From the NCBI GenBank assembly GCA_947493535.1, contig CANLRK010000001.1:1-64000 (forward strand): a DNA stretch of 64,000 nt, written 5' to 3'. The notes below the pieces were generated by a model that worked only from the letters and a program-made list of their open reading frames with translations, was not told the origin of the DNA and ran no database searches. A program made the translations under genes and the position numbers. Every line of letters starts with the position of its first letter. Position 1 is the stretch's first letter. This document shows, one piece after another, positions 34,311 through 42,911 of the stretch. The stretch comes from an uncultured Flavobacteriaceae bacterium (GTDB taxonomy: Bacteria > Bacteroidota > Bacteroidia > Flavobacteriales > Flavobacteriaceae).

Positions 34311-34340
34311 AAAAAAAGCACGCTTAAACAAGCATGCTTT
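34311..34340 (-). terminator. serS terminator
   Basis: On the minus strand AAAGCATGCTT (34340-34330) pairs with AAGCGTGCTTT (34325-34315; one G-T type mismatch) and is followed by a T tract. It ends directly upstream of the LuxE-like -7 box. Confidence 0.85.
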
Positions 34341-34362
34341 TGTAGTATTTATTTTTTACAAA

Positions 34363-35634
34363 TTAATTTATAATATCAAAACCTGTATATTTTACTAAAC
34401 AATCTGGCACTTTAATCCCGTTTGGTGTTTGATAGTTCTCTAAAATACCTGCCAACACCCTTGGTAAAGCTAAAGCACTTCCGTTTAAGGTATGAGCAAG
34501 ATGCTTTTTATTATTTTCATCTTTGTAACGCAACTTCAATCTATTTGCCTGATAAGCTTCAAAATTTGATACTGAACTAATTTCTAACCATCTATCTTGT
34601 GCTGTTGAGAATAACTCAAAATCATAAGTCATAGCTGCAACAAAACCTGTATCACCTCCGCATAAACGCAAAATTCTATATGGTAATTTCAATTCTGCTA
34701 AAATACCTTTTACATGATCTACCATGCCTTCTAATGCCTCGTAAGATTTATCTGGGTGCTCAAAGCGTACTATTTCTACTTTATCAAACTGGTGCAATCT
34801 ATTCAAACCTCTTACATGTGCTCCATAGCTACCTGCTTCCCTCCTAAAACAAGGTGTATACGTTGTATAACATATTGGAAAGTCTGACTCTGAAATCAAC
34901 TCATCTCTTAAAATATTTGTTACAGGAACCTCACCTGTTGGTATTAGGTATAAATCGTCTTGCGCATCATGATACATTTGCCCTTCTTTATCTGGCAATT
35001 GCCCCGTACCAATAGCTGAAGCTTCGTTTACTAAATGTGGAACTTGAACCTCTGTATATCCTGCCTCAGTATTTTTATCTAAAAAATAAGAAATTAATGC
35101 ACGTTGTAAACGAGCCCCTTTTCCTTTGTATACAGGAAAACCTGCCCCTGATATTTTATTTCCTAACTCAAAATCAATAATATCATACTTCTTTGCCAAT
35201 TCCCAATGAGGCAAAGCGTTTTCTGACAACACAGGTATTTCTCCTGCCGTAAAAACCTCTTCATTATCTTCTTCATTAGTTCCTGCTTTCACCAACTCAT
35301 GCGGTACGTTTGGAATAGTATATAGCAATTCAGTTAAAGCGGCTTGGGTTTGATTAACAATTTCACTCAACTCTTTAGCTTTTCCTTTTAACTGTACTGT
35401 TTTTTCTTTTAACAAGTTTGCCTTTTGAGCTTCACCATTTTTAAATAAAACTCCAATTTCTTTAGACAGTTTATTTGATTCAGCTTGTGTATCATCAAAC
35501 AGCACTTGAGTGCTTCTCCTTTTATCATCTAAAGCAATTACCTCTTTTAATACTGAAGTAGCATCGAAATTTCTTTTCTTTAGACGCTCAATAATTAATT
35601 CGGTGTTTTCTTTAATAAACTGTACCTGTAACAT
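34363..35634 (-). CDS. serS: Seryl-tRNA synthetase
   Basis: Charges tRNA-Ser and tRNA-Sec-type acceptors. 423 residues, the usual length. The N-terminal long antiparallel coiled coil (about 30-100, Lys/Glu-rich) precedes a class II core with motif 2 (YTTYTPCFRREAGSYG), DKVEIVRFEHPD, and motif 3 in the C-terminal LAHTLNGSALALPRVLAGILE segment (the ALPR part). The gene is a single unit with a promoter box at 35658-35665 and its own terminator. I saw no unusual features. Confidence 0.97.
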   Translation of the reverse strand: MLQVQFIKENTELIIERLKKRNFDATSVLKEVIALDDKRRSTQVLFDDTQAESNKLSKEIGVLFKNGEAQKANLLKEKTVQLKGKAKELSEIVNQTQAALTELLYTIPNVPHELVKAGTNEEDNEEVFTAGEIPVLSENALPHWELAKKYDIIDFELGNKISGAGFPVYKGKGARLQRALISYFLDKNTEAGYTEVQVPHLVNEASAIGTGQLPDKEGQMYHDAQDDLYLIPTGEVPVTNILRDELISESDFPICYTTYTPCFRREAGSYGAHVRGLNRLHQFDKVEIVRFEHPDKSYEALEGMVDHVKGILAELKLPYRILRLCGGDTGFVAAMTYDFELFSTAQDRWLEISSVSNFEAYQANRLKLRYKDENNKKHLAHTLNGSALALPRVLAGILENYQTPNGIKVPDCLVKYTGFDIIN

Positions 35635-35657
35635 TATTTTTAATATTTAGTAAAGAG

Positions 35658-35665
35658 CAAAAATA
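35658..35665 (-). promoter_or_regulatory. -7 box for serS
   Basis: TATTTTTG on the minus strand, 23 bases before the serS ATG at 35634, matches TAnnTTTG. No clear -33 box. Confidence 0.55.
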
Positions 35666-35686
35666 CATATTTTGAGTTTGAAACAT

Positions 35687-35716
35687 AAAAAAAACCTCCC
35701 TAATTTGAGAGGTTTT
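35687..35716 (-). terminator. Terminator of the universal stress protein gene
   Basis: AAAACCTC (35716-35709 on the minus strand) pairs with GAGGTTTT (35698-35691), followed by a T tract. It lies 29 bases after the stop at 35745. Confidence 0.85.
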
Positions 35717-35744
35717 CATAATCTATAATATTATGTGTAACAGT

Positions 35745-36569
35745 TTAAATTTTAAATGTTACTACTGGTCTTTTTGCGTGATTTACTAAATCCTCGCTAA
35801 TACTTCCATTAAAGAAGTGTGACAACCCTTTTCTTCCGTGTGTACTCATAGAAATAACATCCGCGTTTATTGAGCTAGAAAAGTTCAATATTCCTTTTTC
35901 TACACTTACATCGTTATAAATATTTAACGTATAATCTTCTAATGGTATACCCAATAAAAATGCATTCATTCTATCTTCAGACTCTGCAGTTGTCATAAAA
36001 TTAGATGGTGTATTTACCATCAATAAATGCATTTTCGCTCCTGATTTTTTTGCAAACTCAACAGCGTTTAAAAAGGAAGCTCTATACTCTTCAGTAAACT
36101 CACTAGCAAACACTAAATCGTTTATACTAAAGTTATCATTATCACCTTTAATTACCAAAACAGGTACTTCAGAAGTACGTACAACTTTTTCAGTATTTGA
36201 ACCGATAACCATTTCTTTAAATCCTGACGCCCCTCTTGACCCCATTACAATTAAATCAATTCCTTTATCTCGTGCCGTATCTACAATTCCTTCAAAAGCG
36301 ACATTATTTTGTACTCCTTCAAATACATCAACACCTTCTAAATAATCTTTATCTAAGAATTCTTGAAATTTTTGATGAGCCAATTTCATGAAAAACATTG
36401 CCTCAGGCAATTCACTTGTTTCATGCATAGGATCTACCATATCAAAAGGCAATTCTATTAAGTGTAATACATGTAACTCACTTTTATGTTTTTTTGCTAA
36501 TTGTGCGGCTACTTTTAAAGCTGATTCTGCTCCAGAAGAGAAATCCGTAGGGACTAATATTTTTTTCAT
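35745..36569 (-). CDS. Universal stress protein with two UspA domains
   Basis: 274 residues holding two tandem Usp domains (about 1-145 and 148-274). The first begins KKILVPTDFSSGAESALK and has the nucleotide-binding segment VMGSRGASGFKEMVIGSNTEKV (G-2x-G-9x-G-S, shown only up to its key residues). The second ends with MSTHGRKGLSHFFNGS, a similar but variant loop. Tandem Usp proteins bind ATP and help cells survive stress or growth arrest; the specific role is unknown. It is a single-gene unit divergent from the rimP operon. Confidence 0.92.
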   Translation of the reverse strand: MKKILVPTDFSSGAESALKVAAQLAKKHKSELHVLHLIELPFDMVDPMHETSELPEAMFFMKLAHQKFQEFLDKDYLEGVDVFEGVQNNVAFEGIVDTARDKGIDLIVMGSRGASGFKEMVIGSNTEKVVRTSEVPVLVIKGDNDNFSINDLVFASEFTEEYRASFLNAVEFAKKSGAKMHLLMVNTPSNFMTTAESEDRMNAFLLGIPLEDYTLNIYNDVSVEKGILNFSSSINADVISMSTHGRKGLSHFFNGSISEDLVNHAKRPVVTFKI

Positions 36570-36648
36570 AGTAAAATTTAAAGATTAGTTGTTTTAAAAC
36601 ATAAATATACAAAAAATAGTCATAAATATTGGCTTAAGTTAATTTAGT

Positions 36649-36679
36649 TTTCGTTGTTACAAAAAAAGATGTATATTTG
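36649..36679 (+). promoter_or_regulatory. Promoter of the rimP-nusA-infB operon
   Basis: TATATTTG (36672-36679) is an exact TAnnTTTG box. TTTC at 36649-36652, 19 bases upstream, fits the -33 TTTG with one mismatch. Transcription would start near 36686 and give a leader of about 57 bases before rimP. Confidence 0.65.
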
Positions 36680-36692
36680 CAGTGCATTTTTT

Positions 36693-36743
36693 ATGTTTGA
36701 TATGATAAATGAGGGGACGGAAGTCCCCTCTTTTTATAACTAA
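36693..36743 (+). CDS. Putative 16-residue leader peptide of the rimP operon
   Basis: An ATG at 36693 opens a 16-codon frame (MFDMINEGTEVPSFYN) whose TAA at 36741-36743 shares a base with the rimP ATG (TAATG). It begins about 7 bases after the expected transcription start, and the whole terminator hairpin lies within it. Translation of the frame would unfold the hairpin. This is an open frame with suggestive placement only; there is no coding evidence beyond that. Confidence 0.3.
   Translation: MFDMINEGTEVPSFYN
36711..36735 (+). terminator. Leader terminator (attenuator candidate) before rimP
   Basis: GAGGGGAC (36711-36718), loop GGAA, GTCCCCTC (36723-36730) and then TTTTT. This GC-rich perfect 8-bp stem with a GNRA-like loop is a canonical intrinsic terminator, yet it lies between the promoter and the rimP start codon, ending 8 bases before the ATG. 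It therefore probably attenuates the operon. It cannot serve the upstream gene, which is on the other strand. Confidence 0.85.
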
Positions 36744-37216
36744 TGGCAACTATGTTTAAGGAAAAGGTTACTAATTTATTACAAGCAGGATTAGAAGAAA
36801 AACCCGATTTGTTTTTAATCGATTTTTCTATTGGCGCTGGTAACAAAATAGCTATCACATTAGATGGGGACAACGGTGTTACTGTTGAAGACTGCATATT
36901 TATCAGTCGTGCTATAGAACACAACCTAGATCGTGAAGAAGAAGATTTTTCACTAGAGGTAGCTTCTTGTGGAGCTACGAGTCCTCTTAAAACAGTTAGA
37001 CAATACAAAAAAAATGAAGGACGTACCTTAGCTATAAAATTACAATCTGGTAAAACTATAGAGGGTAAACTAACTAATGTGACTGAAGAAACAGTAACCT
37101 TAGAATGGAAAGCAAGAGAACCTAAACCTGTAGGAAAAGGAAAGGTTACAGTACAAAAAATAGAAGAAATAGCTTACAACAACATTGTTGAAGCAAAAGT
37201 TGTGATAAAATTTTAA
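36743..37216 (+). CDS. rimP: Ribosome maturation factor RimP
   Basis: Assists maturation of the 30S subunit. 157 residues (or 154 from an ATG at 36752). The N-terminal domain has DFSIGAGNKIAITLDGDNGVTVEDC, here cut at the conserved D-G-V-x-D/E-C positions, and EDFSLEVASCGATSPL matches the LEVSSPGxxRPL element. A C-terminal SH3-like barrel follows (GKTIEGKLTNVTEETVTLEW). It starts the conserved rimP-nusA-infB operon; nusA begins 14 bases later. Confidence 0.95.
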   Translation: MATMFKEKVTNLLQAGLEEKPDLFLIDFSIGAGNKIAITLDGDNGVTVEDCIFISRAIEHNLDREEEDFSLEVASCGATSPLKTVRQYKKNEGRTLAIKLQSGKTIEGKLTNVTEETVTLEWKAREPKPVGKGKVTVQKIEEIAYNNIVEAKVVIKF

Positions 37217-37230
37217 TTTAGATAAATGTT

Positions 37231-38463
37231 ATGGAAAACATTGCATTAATAGAGTCTTTTTCTGAGTTTAAGGATGATAAAATGATAGATCGTGTTACAT
37301 TAATGGCGATCTTAGAAGATGTATTCAGAAATGCTTTAAAAAAGAAATTTGGTGATGATGATAATTTTGACATTATCATTAACCCTGACAAAGGTGATTT
37401 AGAAATCTGGAGAAACAGAATTGTTGTTGCTGATGGTGAGGTAGAAGAGCCAAATCAGGAAATTTCATTATCTGAAGCTCGAAAAATTGAACCAGATTTT
37501 GAGGTTGGTGAAGATGTATCCGAAGAAGTTAAGTTAATTGATTTAGGACGACGCTCAATTTTAGCTTTACGTCAAAACTTAATTTCAAAAATTCACGAGC
37601 ATGACAACACTAACATTTACAAGCAATTTAAAGATTTAATTGGAGATCTTTATACTGCAGAAGTTCATCATATTCGTCATAGAGCAATCATTTTAGTTGA
37701 TGATGAAGGAAACGAATTAATACTTCCTAAAGAAAATCAAATCCCATCAGATTTTTTCAGAAAAGGAGAAAATGTAAGAGGTGTTATTGAAAGTGTGGAA
37801 TTAAAAGGTAACAAACCAATTATAAAACTTTCAAGAACTGCCCCTGAATTTTTAGAAAAATTATTTGAACAAGAAATTCCTGAGGTATTTGACGGTTTAA
37901 TTAATGTGAAAAAAGTAGTCCGTATTCCTGGAGAAAAAGCAAAGGTAGCTGTAGATTCTTATGATGATAGAATTGATCCTGTAGGAGCTTGTGTAGGAAT
38001 GAAAGGTGCACGTATACACGGTATAGTGCGTGAGTTAGGAAATGAAAATATTGATGTTATTAACTACACTAACAACCCACAATTATTTATTACCAGAGCA
38101 TTAAGCCCTGCCAGAGTAAGTTCTGTGAAAATTGATGATGAAAACGGAAGAGCAGAAGTAATGTTACGCCCTGAAGAAGTTTCTAAAGCAATTGGTAGAG
38201 GAGGTCAAAATATACGTTTAGCAGGAAAGCTAACAGGTTATGAAATTGACGTATTCAGAGAAGGTGTGGAAGAAGATGTAGAATTATCAGAATTCTCAGA
38301 CGAAATTGAACAATGGATTATTGATGAATTTGCAAAAGTTGGTTTAGATACTGCAAGAAGTGTATTAGATCACGATGTAGAAGACTTAATAAAAAGAACA
38401 GATCTTGAAGAAGAAACTGTACTTGATGTAATTAGAATATTAAAAGAAGAATTTGAAGACTAA
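37231..38463 (+). CDS. nusA: Transcription termination/antitermination factor NusA
   Basis: 410 residues with the NusA N-terminal RNA polymerase-binding domain (about 1-130), an S1 domain (about 135-205) and two KH domains (about 230-355; GACVGMKGARIHGIVRELGNE with the GxxG loop, and AIGRGGQNIRLAGKLTG). The long acidic C-terminal repeats of E. coli NusA are absent, as in most bacteria. NusA promotes pausing and hairpin-dependent termination, which is notable because its own operon carries a leader terminator. Confidence 0.97.
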   Translation: MENIALIESFSEFKDDKMIDRVTLMAILEDVFRNALKKKFGDDDNFDIIINPDKGDLEIWRNRIVVADGEVEEPNQEISLSEARKIEPDFEVGEDVSEEVKLIDLGRRSILALRQNLISKIHEHDNTNIYKQFKDLIGDLYTAEVHHIRHRAIILVDDEGNELILPKENQIPSDFFRKGENVRGVIESVELKGNKPIIKLSRTAPEFLEKLFEQEIPEVFDGLINVKKVVRIPGEKAKVAVDSYDDRIDPVGACVGMKGARIHGIVRELGNENIDVINYTNNPQLFITRALSPARVSSVKIDDENGRAEVMLRPEEVSKAIGRGGQNIRLAGKLTGYEIDVFREGVEEDVELSEFSDEIEQWIIDEFAKVGLDTARSVLDHDVEDLIKRTDLEEETVLDVIRILKEEFED

Positions 38464-38520
38464 GATATAATTCTATATTATAACTTAGTATATTAAAAAA
38501 GTTGAGGTAAATTAAATTGT

Positions 38521-41343
38521 ATGGCTGAAAAAAAAGTAATGAGGCTTAATAAGGTGTTAAGAGAATTAAATATTTCTCTAGACAGAGCTGTTGAGTTTTT
38601 AGACTCCAAAGGAATTCAAATCGAAGCTCGTCCTACAACAAAAATATCTGGTGATATTTACCAGGTATTATCTGATCAGTTTCAGGTGGATGCAAATAAA
38701 AAAGTAGCATCAAAAGAAGTAGGAGAAGAAAAACGTAAAGAAAAAGAAGCGCTTCGTCTAGAGCGTGAAAAAGAAGAAGAGCGTAAAAAGGCTGAAGAAG
38801 CAAAAAAGCAAGAAATTATCAAAGCTAAAGCTTCTTTATCAGGCCCTAAAACTGTTGGCTCAATTAATTTAGATGCAGACAAATCTCAGCCAGAACAACC
38901 TCAAGAAACTGCAACTAAAGAAGAGCCGAAAGAAACTACTTCAGCACCAGAAGTAGTTGAAACCCGTAAAACAGAAGTTCAAAAGCCAAAAGTCCTAAAG
39001 ACTATTGATTTAGACAAGCCTAAAACTTCTTCTAAAAAGAAAAAAGAAGCCACTAAAAAATCAGCTGAAACACCTCAACAAAAACCAGCTGACAAAAAAA
39101 TAGAGAAAAAAGAAGCTACTAAAGTTGCCGATAAAATAAAAGACACTTCTAGTGAAGAACCTATAGCGGACGAAAAGGTGACTACACAATATCAAAAGTT
39201 ATCTGGACCTAAAATGACAGGTCAAAAAATAGATTTATCTCAGTTTAATAAAACCAAAAAGAAAACTGATTCTAAAAAATCAGGTAGCACCGATAAAAAA
39301 CCAAAACGTAAACGAATTAGTAAGGCAGGCGCTACCGATTCAAACACCGGAAACAACAACCGAGGAAATAACAAACACCACCAAAGAGGCGGAAAAGGAA
39401 GAAGAGCTCAGGTTGTAAAAGAAGAGCCGTCTGAAGCAGACGTACAAAAACAAGTACGTGAAACCTTAGAAAAACTTCAAGGAAGATCAAACAAATCAAA
39501 AGGAGTTAAAAATCGTCGTGACAAAAGAGACTTACACCGTCAGAAAAGACAAGACGAGATGGAAGCTCAAGATGCAGAAAGCAAAGTATTAAAGGTAACA
39601 GAATTCGTTACCGTTAATGAAGTTGCAACCATGATGAATGTTCCTAACACCAAAATCATTGGAGCTTGTATGTCTTTAGGGATTATGGTAACCATGAACC
39701 AACGTCTTGATGCCGAAACATTAACTATTGTTGCTGAAGAATTTGGATACGAAGTAGAATTTGTTTCTGCAGACTTAGAAGAGGCAATTGTTGAAATAGA
39801 AGACAAACCAGAAGATTTAAAATCAAGAGCCCCAATTGTAACTGTAATGGGACACGTTGACCATGGTAAAACATCTTTATTAGATTATATTCGTAATGAA
39901 AATGTAATTGCTGGTGAATCTGGTGGTATCACACAGCATATTGGAGCTTATGGTGTACAATTAGATAACGGACAAAAAATCACATTTTTAGATACACCTG
40001 GTCACGAGGCCTTTACTGCAATGCGTGCACGTGGAGCTCAAGTTACCGATATAGCTATTATTGTTATTGCCGCTGATGATGATATTATGCCGCAAACAAA
40101 AGAAGCAATTTCACATGCTCAAGCTGCTGGTGTACCAATTATTTTTGCTATAAACAAAATAGATTTACCAACTGCAAACCCTGATAAAGTTAAAGAACGT
40201 TTAGCAGGTATGAACTTACTTGTTGAAGACTGGGGTGGTAAAATTCAATCGCATGATATTTCAGCAAAAAAAGGAACAGGTGTAAATGAATTATTAGAAA
40301 AAGTATTGCTTGAAGCGGAATTACTAGACTTGAAAGCAAACCCTAATAAGATTGCCTCTGGAACTGTTGTTGAAGCTTTTCTTGATAAAGGGCGTGGTTA
40401 TGTGTCTACCATTTTAGTTGAAGCTGGTACCTTAAAAATTGGTGATTACTTATTAGCTGGTAAACACACCGGAAAAGTTAAAGCCATGCAAAATGAACGT
40501 GGTGATAATGTAGAAGTAGCAGGACCATCAACACCAGTTTCAATATTAGGTTTAGATGGTGCACCACAAGCTGGTGATAAATTTAATGTTTTTGAAGACG
40601 AAAGAGAAGCAAAACAAATTGCCTCTAAGCGTACTCAATTACACCGTGAGCAATCTGTAAGAACACAACGCCATATTACACTTGATGAAATAGGACGTCG
40701 TATTGCCTTAGGCGACTTTAAAGAACTTAACATAATTCTTAAAGGAGATGTGGATGGTTCTGTAGAAGCCTTAACTGATTCGTTCCAAAAACTTTCTACA
40801 GAAGAAATTCAGGTAAACATCATTCACAAAGGAGTTGGTGCTATTACAGAATCTGATGTTTTATTAGCTTCTGCTTCTGAAGCGATTATTATCGGATTTA
40901 ATGTTAGACCAGCTGGTAAAGCTAGAGAAGTAGCCGACACAGAAGAAATTGACATCAGAACTTATTCGATCATCTATGATGCTATTAACGACTTAAGAGA
41001 CGCTATGGAAGGAATGCTTTCTCCTGACATTAAAGAAGAAATTACTGGTACCGCAGAAGTTCGTGAGTTATTTAAAATCTCTAAAGTAGGTACGATTGCT
41101 GGTTGTATGGTAACTTCAGGTAAAATTATAAGAAACGGAAAAATACGTATCATACGTGAGTCTGTAGTAATTTTTGACGGAGAACTTGCTACCTTAAAAC
41201 GTTTTAAAGATGATGTAAAAGAAGTTGCTAAAGGATATGATTGTGGTATGCAAATTAAAAATTATAACGACCTTAAAGAAGGTGATATTTTTGAATGCTA
41301 CCAAGAAGTAGAAATTAAAAAAACTTTAAAAAAGCAACGCTAA
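38521..41343 (+). CDS. infB: Translation initiation factor IF-2
   Basis: 940 residues, a GTPase that places fMet-tRNA in the P site. An N-terminal IF2N module (about 1-55) is followed by a long Lys/Glu-rich linker (about 60-350) with three related motifs: [13 protein letters not shown] (106-118), [13 protein letters not shown] (155-167) and [16 protein letters not shown] (227-242). A second IF2N-like domain lies around 360-420, then the G domain with GHVDHGKTS (444-452), DTPGHEAF and NKID, then domains II-IV. It closes the operon with a strong terminator. Confidence 0.97.
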   Translation: MAEKKVMRLNKVLRELNISLDRAVEFLDSKGIQIEARPTTKISGDIYQVLSDQFQVDANKKVASKEVGEEKRKEKEALRLEREKEEERKKAEEAKKQEIIKAKASLSGPKTVGSINLDADKSQPEQPQETATKEEPKETTSAPEVVETRKTEVQKPKVLKTIDLDKPKTSSKKKKEATKKSAETPQQKPADKKIEKKEATKVADKIKDTSSEEPIADEKVTTQYQKLSGPKMTGQKIDLSQFNKTKKKTDSKKSGSTDKKPKRKRISKAGATDSNTGNNNRGNNKHHQRGGKGRRAQVVKEEPSEADVQKQVRETLEKLQGRSNKSKGVKNRRDKRDLHRQKRQDEMEAQDAESKVLKVTEFVTVNEVATMMNVPNTKIIGACMSLGIMVTMNQRLDAETLTIVAEEFGYEVEFVSADLEEAIVEIEDKPEDLKSRAPIVTVMGHVDHGKTSLLDYIRNENVIAGESGGITQHIGAYGVQLDNGQKITFLDTPGHEAFTAMRARGAQVTDIAIIVIAADDDIMPQTKEAISHAQAAGVPIIFAINKIDLPTANPDKVKERLAGMNLLVEDWGGKIQSHDISAKKGTGVNELLEKVLLEAELLDLKANPNKIASGTVVEAFLDKGRGYVSTILVEAGTLKIGDYLLAGKHTGKVKAMQNERGDNVEVAGPSTPVSILGLDGAPQAGDKFNVFEDEREAKQIASKRTQLHREQSVRTQRHITLDEIGRRIALGDFKELNIILKGDVDGSVEALTDSFQKLSTEEIQVNIIHKGVGAITESDVLLASASEAIIIGFNVRPAGKAREVADTEEIDIRTYSIIYDAINDLRDAMEGMLSPDIKEEITGTAEVRELFKISKVGTIAGCMVTSGKIIRNGKIRIIRESVVIFDGELATLKRFKDDVKEVAKGYDCGMQIKNYNDLKEGDIFECYQEVEIKKTLKKQR

Positions 41344-41366
41344 TCAGAAACTGATTATTTGTTATA

Positions 41367-41407
41367 AAAAAATCCCTTTAAATTGATTAAAGGGATTTTT
41401 TGTTTTT
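41367..41407 (+). terminator. Terminator of the rimP-nusA-infB operon
   Basis: A perfect 15-bp stem (41367-41381 and 41387-41401, core ATCCCTTTAA/TTAAAGGGAT, loop ATTGA) ends in a T tract. It starts 24 bases after the infB stop. Confidence 0.92.
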
Positions 41408-41466
41408 AATAATGTTTCACTTAATTTGAACTAAAAATCACACAAAGTTTTTAGTACATTTACATT

Positions 41467-42756
41467 ATGCTAATACAGGTCATTATAATTATCTCTATGC
41501 TTTTGCTATCCGCTTTTTTTTCGGGTATGGAAATGGCTTATGTGTCTTCTAATAAAATACATATAGAGTTAGAAAAGAAAAAGGGAGGTCTTCTTGCCAA
41601 AATATTAAGTAAAATAACAGAAAATCCTTCAAAATTTATTGCAACTATGCTAGTAGGAAACAATATAGCCTTAGTTGTATATGGGCTGTATATGGGTGAT
41701 TTTATAATGGACTGGTTAAACGGTATGTTACCACTGGCTAATGAACAACTCAATTACATTATTACTCATTTCGGATTACTAATACAAACTCTAATATCTA
41801 CATTAGTTATTTTATTTACCGCAGAGTTTTTTCCAAAAGTATTCTTTCAAATCTATGGTAATACGCTCTTAAAATTTTTCGCTCTACCAGCCTATATATT
41901 CTACATACTATTCTATTTCATATCTACTTTCGTAATGCAAATTTCAGACTTCGTCTTAAAGAAATTCTTTAAAACTGAGGGAGATGAAATCCAACTAAGT
42001 TTTTCTAAAATAGAACTTGGAAATTATATTTCAGAACAAATGGAATCTGTAAATAATGATGAAGAAGTTGATTCAGAAATTCAACTGTTTAAAAATGCTC
42101 TAGAGTTTGCTGAAGTAAAAGCCAGAGAAGCCATGGTGCCTCGAACAGAAATAATGGCTGTAGAGCTACATGAAAGCACTCAAAATTTAACCAAACTCTT
42201 TACAGAAACTGGGTATACCAAAATCTTAATCTACAAAGATACTATTGATGACATTATAGGATACATACGTGCCTTTGATATGTTTAAAAAACCCAAAAGC
42301 ATTAAATCTATAATACACCCTATTGAATTTGTACCCGAAACTATGCTTATTAGTGACGTGCTTGACACATTAACAAAAAAAAGAAAAAGTATCGCTGTGG
42401 TATTAGACGAGTATGGAGGTACTTCAGGCATGCTTACGGTTGAAGATATTATTGAAGAATTATTTGGTGAAATTGAAGACGAACACGATACCATTGAACT
42501 TATCGAAGAACAAATAACTCCTACTAGCTTTCATTTTTCTGCGCGACAAGAAGTAGATTATATTAATGAAAATTACAAACTTAATCTACCAGAAGCCGAA
42601 CAATATGAAACTCTAGGCGGTCTAATTGTAAATTATACCGAAGAGATTCCTGATAAAGGAGAACACGTTCATATTGAAGGATTTACTTTTACTATACTAG
42701 AAGCCTCAAACACAAAAATTGACCTTGTAAAGCTGGAAATTAACGAAAATGAATAA
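41467..42756 (+). CDS. CNNM/CBS-domain membrane protein (HlyC/CorC, GldE-like)
   Basis: 429 residues. An N-terminal CNNM (DUF21) membrane domain with about four hydrophobic segments (1-165) is followed by a pair of CBS domains (about 205-335; REAMVPRTEIMAV and VVLDEYGGTSGMLTVEDIIEELFGEI, the latter split at DEYGG) and a CorC/HlyC C-terminal domain (about 345-428). Homologs act in Mg2+ or Co2+ transport, and the gliding protein GldE belongs to the same family, but GldE usually neighbours gldD, which is not here. It is followed by the PpiD-like foldase gene. Confidence 0.9.
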   Translation: MLIQVIIIISMLLLSAFFSGMEMAYVSSNKIHIELEKKKGGLLAKILSKITENPSKFIATMLVGNNIALVVYGLYMGDFIMDWLNGMLPLANEQLNYIITHFGLLIQTLISTLVILFTAEFFPKVFFQIYGNTLLKFFALPAYIFYILFYFISTFVMQISDFVLKKFFKTEGDEIQLSFSKIELGNYISEQMESVNNDEEVDSEIQLFKNALEFAEVKAREAMVPRTEIMAVELHESTQNLTKLFTETGYTKILIYKDTIDDIIGYIRAFDMFKKPKSIKSIIHPIEFVPETMLISDVLDTLTKKRKSIAVVLDEYGGTSGMLTVEDIIEELFGEIEDEHDTIELIEEQITPTSFHFSARQEVDYINENYKLNLPEAEQYETLGGLIVNYTEEIPDKGEHVHIEGFTFTILEASNTKIDLVKLEINENE

Positions 42757-42911
42757 GTCTGTTTTTTCTTGTAACAACAGGTGAAAAAAGCATTGCAATA
42801 CATCTAAAATATAGCTACAACTAATTTATCGTATAAATAGTTAAAAACTACTTTTATTTTATGCAATAAAATACTATTTTCGCTCACTTAATTATACTAA
42901 ATAGAATCAAG

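Noticed and set aside
34363-35634. T-box or similar riboswitch control of serS or tyrS.
   Set aside because: The leaders are only about 15-25 bases from promoter box to start codon, too short for such elements.
41455-41462. TACATTTA as a -7 box for the CNNM/CBS gene.
   Set aside because: It lies 4 bases before the start codon, so transcription would begin inside the gene. I could not place a better box.
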